A program made the translations under genes and the position numbers. A stretch of 64,000 nucleotides of DNA, from positions 31,568 to 95,567 of the IMG/VR virus record IMGVR_UViG_3300008261_000125. One strand, given 5' to 3'. This document shows, in pieces, positions 20,155 through 28,622 of this stretch (the stretch's first letter is position 1; each line of letters opens with the position of its first letter). The notes below the pieces were generated by a model, which was given only the letters and a program-made list of their open reading frames with translations, was not told the origin of the DNA and did no database searches. Origin of the DNA: a virus.

Positions 20155-21825
20155 TTAATCCCAGTTATGCAAAGGTTTACGTGAACTTGATGTTTTAACT
20201 TCTTCAACATCAGTTACAGCTTTAGCTGCAGGTTTTTTTATAATTTTTACATTTTCAACAACAGGTTTAGCTACAGGAGTTTTTCTAATATTAGTTACAA
20301 CATTCTTTGTAGTTACTTTTGTTTTTGGAGTTATTTTATTAACTTTTTTACTATTTAATGCATTAGGATGTTGAATAGCTTTTTCAGCTTCTTCTCTTAA
20401 TATTTTATTTTGTAATTGAAGATTTTTAATTTCTTTATCTTTTTTTTGTTCTTGACCATATCCTTGTAAAGATCTTGTTCCAATATTAACAACAAATCCA
20501 GGAGGCATTTTTTCAGCAATTTTTGGAGCATTTTCTATAACATAGTCAATACCTTTTTTACCATATTTATTAATAGCATCTATACCAGCTTCACCATATT
20601 TTTGGACTAGCTCGTATCCTTTTGTACCATATTTTTGTAAAAATTTTCCTACTTCAGGGCCATACTTTAATGCTGCTTGACCTATTTGTTTAGCATACTG
20701 AACAGGTGCAGTATAGGCTTTTGCACCAAACCAAGTTGTAGGATCAGCAGCAACATCTGTATAAATGTTTCCTGTACTTTCCCATTCACCTGTTAATAAA
20801 TTATTTACACCATATAATGGAGCATTTAACATATTGGCTGCATAATCTATAACACCTTCTGAATTTGCTGGATTTAATTTAGCAACAAATTGATTAAGTT
20901 TTTTCTTACTTGGATTTTCTACTACACCTTTTCCTGATTTAGGTGGTGGAGCAAATTCATACATATCTCCTGACCATCTTTTCCCTACTTTTTCAGCGTA
21001 ATCTTCTATAGATTTAAGATCAAAATAACCATGTTCTTGTTTAAGATTACCTTCTTCATCAAATCTATCACCAGAACCACTTACCCATTCAGACTCTTCA
21101 GCAATATTTAATTTAGGTTTACTTTTTCTAAACTTATCTCTTTCTGCATATGTTTTACCATAATTTTCATTAATTAGTTTATTATTATTAGTATATTGAT
21201 CTAAGAGATATTTAGGTATTTTTTCACCTGATTCATTATATTGCCCAAATTGTTTTAGTAAATTTCTTTCTTTAGTTTCTAAAATCTCTAAAGAAGGTAT
21301 ATAACTTTTTTTGGCTCCACCTTTTTGTTTTGTATCAAACTGAGATATCATATTTCCACCATATCTAGCTTCACCTGTATCAGCATCTGGTTCTTCTTCT
21401 TGAGACTGAGTAGGTAAATAGCTAGAAGGATCAATGTCATTCTCAATGATATATGGCATAGCAATAGCAGGTATACCTTGAGGGAAACCTTTCATTGATT
21501 CTTGAATTAAAGCAAGTTTAGCTAACTTTAAATTGTAGTTAGATATCATTGCTTCTGCAGTTTTTCTTTGTAAATCTTCAGAATTAGGATCAGCAAGTAT
21601 TTGTCTGAACTTATTAATATCAAACTTCTTAGCTATTTCAGCTGGAGTATATCCTGCTTTTTTAGGAACCATTCCAAACTGAGCTATTATAATAGGATCC
21701 TTTATTTTCATCTTAGCTGTATCACTAAAAATAAAAGAGTTATCAGGAAGGTTTAATGGTGTACCACCTTGACTATGTCTTTTACCACCAATCTTAAAAT
21801 GAGCTGGTAATCCTCCTAAACTCAT
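20155..21825 (-). CDS. Internal virion (cargo) protein, 556 aa from ATG, probably longer at the N-terminus
   Basis: The first ATG is at 21825, but 19 further codons in the same frame (21826-21882) read as plausible protein (GANLEAEKGETAV runs straight into MSLGGLPAHFKIGG). They are preceded directly by the TAA stop of the upstream 1431-residue gene in the same frame. The N-terminal domain (IGGKRHSQGGTPLNLPDNSF) resembles a domain I associate with crAss-like cargo proteins. In that domain the NLEAEKGE segment would be expected to be included, so either a non-ATG start or readthrough is possible. Residues about 370-440 carry repeated KYG motifs (KYGPEVGKFL, KYGTKGYEL, KYGEAGI, KYGKKGI), a helical repeat that may be membrane-active. 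The C-terminus is Lys/Pro/Val-rich and probably disordered. Confidence 0.8.
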   Translation of the reverse strand: MSLGGLPAHFKIGGKRHSQGGTPLNLPDNSFIFSDTAKMKIKDPIIIAQFGMVPKKAGYTPAEIAKKFDINKFRQILADPNSEDLQRKTAEAMISNYNLKLAKLALIQESMKGFPQGIPAIAMPYIIENDIDPSSYLPTQSQEEEPDADTGEARYGGNMISQFDTKQKGGAKKSYIPSLEILETKERNLLKQFGQYNESGEKIPKYLLDQYTNNNKLINENYGKTYAERDKFRKSKPKLNIAEESEWVSGSGDRFDEEGNLKQEHGYFDLKSIEDYAEKVGKRWSGDMYEFAPPPKSGKGVVENPSKKKLNQFVAKLNPANSEGVIDYAANMLNAPLYGVNNLLTGEWESTGNIYTDVAADPTTWFGAKAYTAPVQYAKQIGQAALKYGPEVGKFLQKYGTKGYELVQKYGEAGIDAINKYGKKGIDYVIENAPKIAEKMPPGFVVNIGTRSLQGYGQEQKKDKEIKNLQLQNKILREEAEKAIQHPNALNSKKVNKITPKTKVTTKNVVTNIRKTPVAKPVVENVKIIKKPAAKAVTDVEEVKTSSSRKPLHNWD

Positions 21826-21882
21826 TACAGCTGTTTCACCTTTTTCTGCTTCAAGATTTGCACCTTCTCTAGCAATATTTTT

Positions 21883-24800
21883 TTAATAGCGTTGTACTGT
21901 GTATCCTAATTTTTGTAATCTATCAATCTCATCTTCATCAATATCTGCTTCATAATACTCATCATCTTCATCTGAGGAACCTCCCATAGCATAACCACCA
22001 TATCTCATTGCTGGTTGCATTTGTTCTTGCTCAGGTTGTTGTTGTTCAGACATTTGTAATTGGTTAATTACAGTATCAATTATTTCAGAAGCTTGTTCTT
22101 CAGGTAAACCCATTTCAACAAGTTGTTCTAAAATCTGTTCTGATTCAGCACCTTGTTGTAACATTTGTGCAACACCTTGCATGATTTGTTGTTCTCTACC
22201 ATCTTGTTGTTGCATACCTCCATCTTGCATAAAGCCACCATAAGCTGCTACAGATTGTCCATGAAATTGTACAGGTGTATGATCCCGTGATCTTAACCTA
22301 CCTGAATTAATTTCAGTATCACCTTGACTTATTGCATTTTCTGGAGTTTTTATTTTTGCATTATCTGCTACTGTAGATGCTTTAAGATTTCTTTTATTAG
22401 GTGCTACCTCTGATATTTGTTCTAAACCACTTGAAATCATATCTGCTCCGGTAATTTCCCAATTAGCCATAGCCTCTTGGTTAAATTTAGGTTTACTCTT
22501 TTCAGTTATTTCAACTTGTTTTTCATCTCTACCCATACCTTTCATTTCAATATTTTTATGTTGTAACCCAACTGATTCGGGTGTAGAGTATGCTGGTTGA
22601 GAAGCACCTTGATAAGATATATTTGAAGGTGCTGCACCTGGAGCATTACCAGATGGTTGAAAAGGAGAACCTTGATTAGAAAATAAAATAGGATTAGAAG
22701 ATACTCCTAAATTACCAGTTGAAGATTGAACACCAACTTGAGCTTTTGCTAATCCTCCATATTCTTTTTGTCTAGCTCTATTTTTAAATTTTTTAAGTAT
22801 TTCTGCATCTAATGGATTTTTACTATCTAATACCATTAATGTATCTGATGTAGGGAAAACTTTTGCTATATCATCATAAGAAGCTTCTGCTACATTAACA
22901 CATCCATAAGAAGTACATCTCATGTTAGGATTTTGAGAGTTTAATTTTTTCATCCTTTCTACAAATACAGGATCTTTAGGATTAAATGCATTATCTGAAT
23001 AGACTCTATGAAAACCTAAATCATTAGCAGCAGGAGCAGGTTGACCATAAGCAGATATAGGATTCATATCTCTTGTTTTTCCTTTATAAGCTTTTTTAAT
23101 ATAATTATAATATGAACCTGGTTTACCTAGACTTCCATCATCTTCCTCAAGAACCATTGTTTTTAAATCAGGGTGTGTTAAAGCAGGTTTTCCTAAAGTA
23201 TAATAACCAACTGGAGTAGCTCTTAATGATGGGTTATTTGCTAATTGTATTAAATTATAAGGATTATAATTAGATTCAACATTTGAACCAGTTAATACAG
23301 GAAATGAACCTGCTTGTCCTTTGTCTCCAATATAATAAGCTTGATTAGTTCTTTTATCAACTACTACTCCAGATTGAGGGGCTTTTCTTTTATCTACTTT
23401 ATTTTGAGTTAATTTTTTAGCAGATGGACCAAAAGGATTTTGATAAATATGGTTTAAGTTATTAGTTACTGCAGGCATTGGAGAACTGCTTTTAACATTT
23501 GATTTTTCTGGTAATGTTCTTGGAGCAGGAACTGCTTTAACAGGAGTCTTTACTCCTTTTGTAGGTTTAGTTTCTGATTTAACTTTACTTACATTTTCTT
23601 TATTTACAACTTTTGGTTTATTATCAGATGTATTTCTATAAGAAATTTTAGTAGGATTAGCAACATCATTCAATATATTTGCTAAATTAACTTCTGGTTC
23701 TTCTTGTTGCATTTGAAGTACTTTTGCTTGAATAGCATTCATAATCTCAGGGTGATATGCTTCATCATTATTTTCATATGCTTCATCATTATTTTCAAAA
23801 GCATTACCATGATTAAATGGGTTCATCATCATCTCAACAGTCTGACCTTGAGGTCCTATTCTTGATGATTTAAATCCTCCATCTTGGTAGAATCCACCAT
23901 ATCTTTGTATTCTTGGGCCAGATTGAGGAATCATTGCTTCTTTTTGGAAATTATAATTTGTTTCTACATTATTTACTGGATTAGCAGGGTTATTCTGATA
24001 AGCATTTATTTCATCCATTACTTGATCTTCATCAATATCTTTATATCCAAAATTATAATGACCTTGAACTGGTATATTATTTTGAACTGGTGGAGTGTAT
24101 TGAGAATAAGAAGGATTTAACATATCATTTGCATACTGTTCAAAATCCATATCTTTATAATTCTCTCTTTGTCTAGGTAAAGATTGTAATTTATTTTTTA
24201 ATTCAGCTGCTCTTCTTTCTGGCATATCTTCTACAGTATGCACTGCAGGGAATCCTTCAGTAAATCCTCTTGGTTGTACTTGTATAGGATCACCTTTATA
24301 TTCACTATATGGAGTTTGATCTTTATAACCAAATTTCATTTTAGTTTTACTCCATGGTCCAAAATGTCTATGACTAAACTCTCTAAGATTACTACTAGGG
24401 TTGTTAGCTAATTTCTTTAAAGCTTCTACATCACTAGAAGAAATTGAATGTTTATATCCATAGTTCATTGGAAAATACCTCATACCATATCCTTGGTTAT
24501 AGTAATGAGCTGGATAACCATATTGTTGAGGAGCATAGCCATAAGGATAATAATCTCTTTTTGGTTGTTTTTGTGACTCTTGATATTGAGATATTATTTG
24601 ATCTAATAACTTTTCTCTTTCTGCTGCTTTTTTATTAACCTCAGTTTCTTTAGTATCTTTTGTTTCAATACCTTCTTGTGCTTTAACTTCTTTAACTTTA
24701 GTTTTATCTTTAGTACCCATGGTGTTAAATACATCCATAGTTGAACTACCTAAGTTAGCAGCTGCTTGACTTAATCCTGCTTGACCTTGATTAATGTTTT

Positions 24801-26178
24801 GTTGTAACATTTGTTGGTAAGCTTGATTTTGAGGATTAAGTTGTGGACCACCCATTTGCTTGTATTGTTCAAGCATGCTGTTTCCTTCTTCCTCTACTAA
24901 TGAATTATGTAAATTAGTTTTAATAGCATTATCAAATTCTTCTCTTCTTTTACCTGGATAGTCTGTAGCATTACCTCCTTGCATTACTGTATCTCCACCT
25001 TTAGAGAATAGTTTCTTTTTAGCTTTCTTTAGGTTGTTTATTAAGCTGTAGAAGGATCCACCTTTCTCAAACTCATTACCACCTTCTTGAAATACAGGAT
25101 ACTCATCCATATTAGATTGGTCTAACATTCCACCATATTCAGTATTAGGAAATGCACCATAGTTCATAGGAGAAGCAACATCACCTCCATCATCCATATA
25201 TCCACCACAATTCATACATGGCATTTCATTAGCACCATTAGGTAAACCTCCACCATAAGCAAAACCAGTAGAACCAGCCATTGTAATAGGATTATCTGTT
25301 GCTGAACCAATTGGTGTATTAATTCTTGTTTGTTTTAATGTACCTTCAGCACCAGGAGCACCTTGTATAAAATTAGCTACATAGTCTCCTTTATCAGTAT
25401 ATGATTTAGCAGGATCAATTTCTTGCCCTGTCTTTTTATCAAAGTATCTTCTTGTAGGATTTGCATAACCAGAATTAACATCAGGATACATATATGAATC
25501 ATAATTTTGACTTTGATTACCTGGAGATGAAAACCATTTTCTATCTATTTTATCTTGATCTTTTAAAGGAGTTGGTTGAGGTTTAGAAATAGAAGTTGCA
25601 GGAGTTGTTTGAGCTGTTTCAGTATAAACTGGTTTATAATATTGTTCAAAATCTTTAGCAGCATCTTTAGATATATGACCAGCTTCAACTAATGATTGAG
25701 GACTAACTCCAGATTGTAATCTACTTATCATTGATTGCTTCCAATCACCACTTGTACCAGAACCACTTCCAGGACTACTAATAGCTTTATCAGCTTTCTT
25801 ATCATAGAATGTTTTACTTCCTACAGAACCTAACATATTATATCCTGGTTCTACAGTAGATACTTTAGTAGCACCTCTAGGTTCTTCTTTTAATACAGGA
25901 GGATTTGGATTATTCATCCCTCCTGGTTCAAAATACCCACCATAAGCAAAATTACCAAATGGTATATTTAAATTACCATATGTAGGATCTCCAAAACTGA
26001 AGAACTCATCAGCAGTAGGTTGTCCATTGTGAGGAGCACCACTTAGTGATCCACCATGTTTCATTTGCTTATAACTTTCCCAATCTTCTTTAGTTGGAAA
26101 CTCTTTATAAAAAGCAGCTTTGCCTTCTGGGGTATTTGGAAACCCTGCTTCTGCTAAAATTTCATCTATCTTGCTCAT
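21883..26178 (-). CDS. Large virion cargo protein with L,D-transpeptidase (YkuD)-like domain
   Basis: From ATG 26178 it encodes 1431 residues. A TTG six bases upstream is in frame, but it forms part of a promoter-like box, so I prefer the ATG. Residues about 960-1120 form an L,D-transpeptidase-like domain: PQSGVVVDKRTNQAYY, GTPVGYY-type segment (ATPVGYYTLG), H1057 in LGFHRVYSD, and the catalytic-type C1093 in CTSYGCVNV. The canonical SHGC has become SYGC, and the His-Cys spacing is wider than usual. The rest is low-complexity, Tyr/Gln/Asn/Pro-rich, with many Gly-Gly motifs of the form YGG and QDGG. It probably remodels or cuts peptidoglycan during genome entry. The C-terminus is very acidic. 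The following 556-residue ORF continues in the same frame after the TAA stop. Confidence 0.85.
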   Translation of the reverse strand: MSKIDEILAEAGFPNTPEGKAAFYKEFPTKEDWESYKQMKHGGSLSGAPHNGQPTADEFFSFGDPTYGNLNIPFGNFAYGGYFEPGGMNNPNPPVLKEEPRGATKVSTVEPGYNMLGSVGSKTFYDKKADKAISSPGSGSGTSGDWKQSMISRLQSGVSPQSLVEAGHISKDAAKDFEQYYKPVYTETAQTTPATSISKPQPTPLKDQDKIDRKWFSSPGNQSQNYDSYMYPDVNSGYANPTRRYFDKKTGQEIDPAKSYTDKGDYVANFIQGAPGAEGTLKQTRINTPIGSATDNPITMAGSTGFAYGGGLPNGANEMPCMNCGGYMDDGGDVASPMNYGAFPNTEYGGMLDQSNMDEYPVFQEGGNEFEKGGSFYSLINNLKKAKKKLFSKGGDTVMQGGNATDYPGKRREEFDNAIKTNLHNSLVEEEGNSMLEQYKQMGGPQLNPQNQAYQQMLQQNINQGQAGLSQAAANLGSSTMDVFNTMGTKDKTKVKEVKAQEGIETKDTKETEVNKKAAEREKLLDQIISQYQESQKQPKRDYYPYGYAPQQYGYPAHYYNQGYGMRYFPMNYGYKHSISSSDVEALKKLANNPSSNLREFSHRHFGPWSKTKMKFGYKDQTPYSEYKGDPIQVQPRGFTEGFPAVHTVEDMPERRAAELKNKLQSLPRQRENYKDMDFEQYANDMLNPSYSQYTPPVQNNIPVQGHYNFGYKDIDEDQVMDEINAYQNNPANPVNNVETNYNFQKEAMIPQSGPRIQRYGGFYQDGGFKSSRIGPQGQTVEMMMNPFNHGNAFENNDEAYENNDEAYHPEIMNAIQAKVLQMQQEEPEVNLANILNDVANPTKISYRNTSDNKPKVVNKENVSKVKSETKPTKGVKTPVKAVPAPRTLPEKSNVKSSSPMPAVTNNLNHIYQNPFGPSAKKLTQNKVDKRKAPQSGVVVDKRTNQAYYIGDKGQAGSFPVLTGSNVESNYNPYNLIQLANNPSLRATPVGYYTLGKPALTHPDLKTMVLEEDDGSLGKPGSYYNYIKKAYKGKTRDMNPISAYGQPAPAANDLGFHRVYSDNAFNPKDPVFVERMKKLNSQNPNMRCTSYGCVNVAEASYDDIAKVFPTSDTLMVLDSKNPLDAEILKKFKNRARQKEYGGLAKAQVGVQSSTGNLGVSSNPILFSNQGSPFQPSGNAPGAAPSNISYQGASQPAYSTPESVGLQHKNIEMKGMGRDEKQVEITEKSKPKFNQEAMANWEITGADMISSGLEQISEVAPNKRNLKASTVADNAKIKTPENAISQGDTEINSGRLRSRDHTPVQFHGQSVAAYGGFMQDGGMQQQDGREQQIMQGVAQMLQQGAESEQILEQLVEMGLPEEQASEIIDTVINQLQMSEQQQPEQEQMQPAMRYGGYAMGGSSDEDDEYYEADIDEDEIDRLQKLGYTVQRY
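23755..23796. repeat. Perfect 2 x 21-bp tandem repeat inside the 1431-residue cargo gene
   Basis: Two identical 21-bp units abut (23755-23775 and 23776-23796) and encode a duplicated ENNDEAY peptide. The copies are identical at every base, which points to recent slippage duplication in a low-complexity part of the protein. Confidence 0.9.
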
Positions 26179-26181
26179 ATA

Positions 26182-26212
26182 CAAATATATTGAATTTATT
26201 AAATATCATCAA
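26182..26212 (-). promoter_or_regulatory. Bacteroidota-type promoter candidate before the 1431-residue cargo gene
   Basis: On the minus strand TTG (26210-26212) is followed after exactly 20 bases by TATATTTG (26182-26189). This fits the known Bacteroidota vegetative promoter (TTG about 19-21 bases before TAnnTTTG). The ATG at 26178 follows four bases after the box, so any transcript would be leaderless or nearly so. The box overlaps the end of the upstream gene. In DNA this AT-rich a chance match is possible. Confidence 0.35.
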
Positions 26213-28622
26213 GCCAATTAGTAGATTCCCCACCATCTTGGTACTTTAAATTTGGTTTATATCTTCTTTTACCAGAAGGTCCATAAATAGTTTCATTTCT
26301 TAACATAATATCATTTATGCTAGTTTGAATATTTTTAGATGTAAATCTTTTTAAACCTTTTTGACCACCTTTTTTAAACTCATCTTCATACTCATCCAAC
26401 CATTCTCCACCTTCTTCTTTCTTCATTCTTTTTTTAGCTTGATTTAAGAGTTTTAAATCTTTAGGTCTTTTACTATCAATTACCATAAGTGTATCAGGAT
26501 TAGGAAACATCTTATTTATTTTATCATAAGAATTATCTCCAACATTTACACAACCATAAGAACCACATCTTAATTTAGGATCTGCTTGTCTTAATAATTC
26601 TAATCTTTTATTATACTCAACATCATCAGCATTATAAGCATCATCTGCATAAAGTCTGTGAAAAGCTAAATTAGCAGCACTAGGAGCTGCTTGCCCATAT
26701 GCAGGAATTGGATTTAAATATCTAATTTTAGATTTATAATTAACATCTTCATCATCACCTTTAACAGGAGTTAATTGTTTTTCTAAATTATAATAACCTA
26801 CTGGAGTACCTCTTAATTTACGGTTTTGTGCTAGTTGCTCTACAGTATATGGGTTTACATTTAAATCAGGGTTAGCACCTGTCATTACATTAAAAGAAAG
26901 TGTTTTACCATTATCTCCTACTGCATAAGCAATGTTAGTTCTTTTATCAACTACTACTCCAGATTGAGGTATCTTTCTATTGTCTTTATAAACTATAGGA
27001 TATTTTTCTCCTGAAGCTAATCTGTTATCATAATATTCAGGATGATAACCACCTCCTACTTGATACTCATCTAACCATCCTCCATTTTTAAAAGTTTTTG
27101 ATAAACTTAAACCCTGATAATCTGGAGAAATATTTGCCCCTATAGATATATCATTATTTAATTGATAATTTGCACCCACATATGGATTTATAATACCTGT
27201 TTGTTCAAATGTTTTAATAGGTATATAATTTCCAATATTACCTGTTAGTTTTCCTTTACCAAAAGATAATCCTAAATCTTTATATGATTCTCCTAACCAG
27301 TTCATATTTTCATTCCATCCTTCTAATAATTTATTTTCTGAAAGGTTAAATTTTGGAATAATATCTATTTGTCTTGGTTTATTATGTATATTATTTATAC
27401 CTCCTTTTTGCATATGAGTATGAGTCTTAGTGTTCTGTCCACCAAAAGGATAATGACCTGTTATGTTAGGTAGAGAAGGATCTCCACCATAAGCTACTGT
27501 ATTTAAGTCTTTAGTTTGATTATTTTTAGCTAAAGTATTAAGCATATCAATAATGGTATCATCATCATAATAAAATCTAAGATCAGAAATAGGTAGTTTA
27601 ATAGATTTATTATCAAGTATAGATTTATTTACTTTTTGACCAGGCTTTAAATTAAGAGTTCTTCTAATATCCATTATTCTAGGATACATACCATCTTTAT
27701 CTAAATATTTTTTTTGTTTTTCAAACTCGCTATAAATACCAGGATATTTTTGTTTTGCTTTATCAAAAGAATCATAGACTTTATTATAATTATCATCAAA
27801 ATTATAATCTCCATACATCTCTACAAATTTTTTATCAGAATTTTGTTTCTTATCTAAATAGTTGCTCAATATAACATCCTCCATAGTTTTTTGCAAAGGG
27901 CCTGCACCATGTGTTTGTTCATGAGTAATTACTCCTGGATTATTAAAAGTATTAACCATTGATACATGGTAATTAGGTATATAAACACCAAGTTCTCCAG
28001 GATCACCTGAAAAATAAGGATTACTTGAAGAAATATTACTAGGTGTTTTCCATCCTTGTAAAGAGTTATTATATTCTATATCATTTTGACTAACATCAGC
28101 TTTTTTTACTAACTCTCTACTAAACATTGGTAAAGCATTAAGTTTGTTTATAACTTCTTTTGTTAAAATTTTTGGATTTATATCATTAGTAAGAATATTT
28201 GACTTTAAGTTTTTACTTAATCTTTTTTGTGTTTCTGGATGCTGCAACCAATTGACTAAAAAAGGATCTACATCAGGTGCCATCTTATATGTACTTTGTA
28301 CATCATCTGTATTATTCCACCAGTCACTTATAGGATTACCTTTTTGCTTACCTTTCTGAGCCATAGGTATTTCAGTAACATACTGTCCTGGAAACTGATA
28401 GTCCATACCAGGATACATCATCTGACCATAACCTAAGTCATCTTCTCCATATACAGGGTAATTTACACCCTGCATTGTTATATCATTAGAAGGAATTTTA
28501 GTTACTTGTCCAGGGTATTTCCACTGACCTAAGTTAGTATATTGTACATCATCCTTATATGGATCTGTTTTACCTTTTGGTTTAACTATGTACTCATTTC
28601 TAGGTATCTTATTCTGTTTCAT
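26199..28622 (-). CDS. Virion cargo protein with HExxH metallopeptidase motif and L,D-transpeptidase-like domain
   Basis: An 807-residue protein paralogous in part to the next gene. Residues 234-238 are HEQTH within PGVITHEQTHGAG, a zinc-metallopeptidase signature. Residues about 565-720 repeat the L,D-transpeptidase-like domain of the 1431-residue protein: PQSGVVVDKRTNIAYAVG, GTPVGYYNL, H655 in LAFHRLYAD and C691 in CGSYGCVNVG, with the same 36-residue His-Cys spacing. Gly-Gly motifs (MQKGG, YQVGGG, FKKGG, YQDGG) recur as in its neighbour. The gene overlaps the stop of the 1684-residue gene by one base. The likely role is cell-wall remodelling on entry, with the peptidase perhaps processing cargo or wall peptides. 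Catalytic activity is inferred from motifs only. Confidence 0.85.
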   Translation of the reverse strand: MKQNKIPRNEYIVKPKGKTDPYKDDVQYTNLGQWKYPGQVTKIPSNDITMQGVNYPVYGEDDLGYGQMMYPGMDYQFPGQYVTEIPMAQKGKQKGNPISDWWNNTDDVQSTYKMAPDVDPFLVNWLQHPETQKRLSKNLKSNILTNDINPKILTKEVINKLNALPMFSRELVKKADVSQNDIEYNNSLQGWKTPSNISSSNPYFSGDPGELGVYIPNYHVSMVNTFNNPGVITHEQTHGAGPLQKTMEDVILSNYLDKKQNSDKKFVEMYGDYNFDDNYNKVYDSFDKAKQKYPGIYSEFEKQKKYLDKDGMYPRIMDIRRTLNLKPGQKVNKSILDNKSIKLPISDLRFYYDDDTIIDMLNTLAKNNQTKDLNTVAYGGDPSLPNITGHYPFGGQNTKTHTHMQKGGINNIHNKPRQIDIIPKFNLSENKLLEGWNENMNWLGESYKDLGLSFGKGKLTGNIGNYIPIKTFEQTGIINPYVGANYQLNNDISIGANISPDYQGLSLSKTFKNGGWLDEYQVGGGYHPEYYDNRLASGEKYPIVYKDNRKIPQSGVVVDKRTNIAYAVGDNGKTLSFNVMTGANPDLNVNPYTVEQLAQNRKLRGTPVGYYNLEKQLTPVKGDDEDVNYKSKIRYLNPIPAYGQAAPSAANLAFHRLYADDAYNADDVEYNKRLELLRQADPKLRCGSYGCVNVGDNSYDKINKMFPNPDTLMVIDSKRPKDLKLLNQAKKRMKKEEGGEWLDEYEDEFKKGGQKGLKRFTSKNIQTSINDIMLRNETIYGPSGKRRYKPNLKYQDGGESTNWLDDI

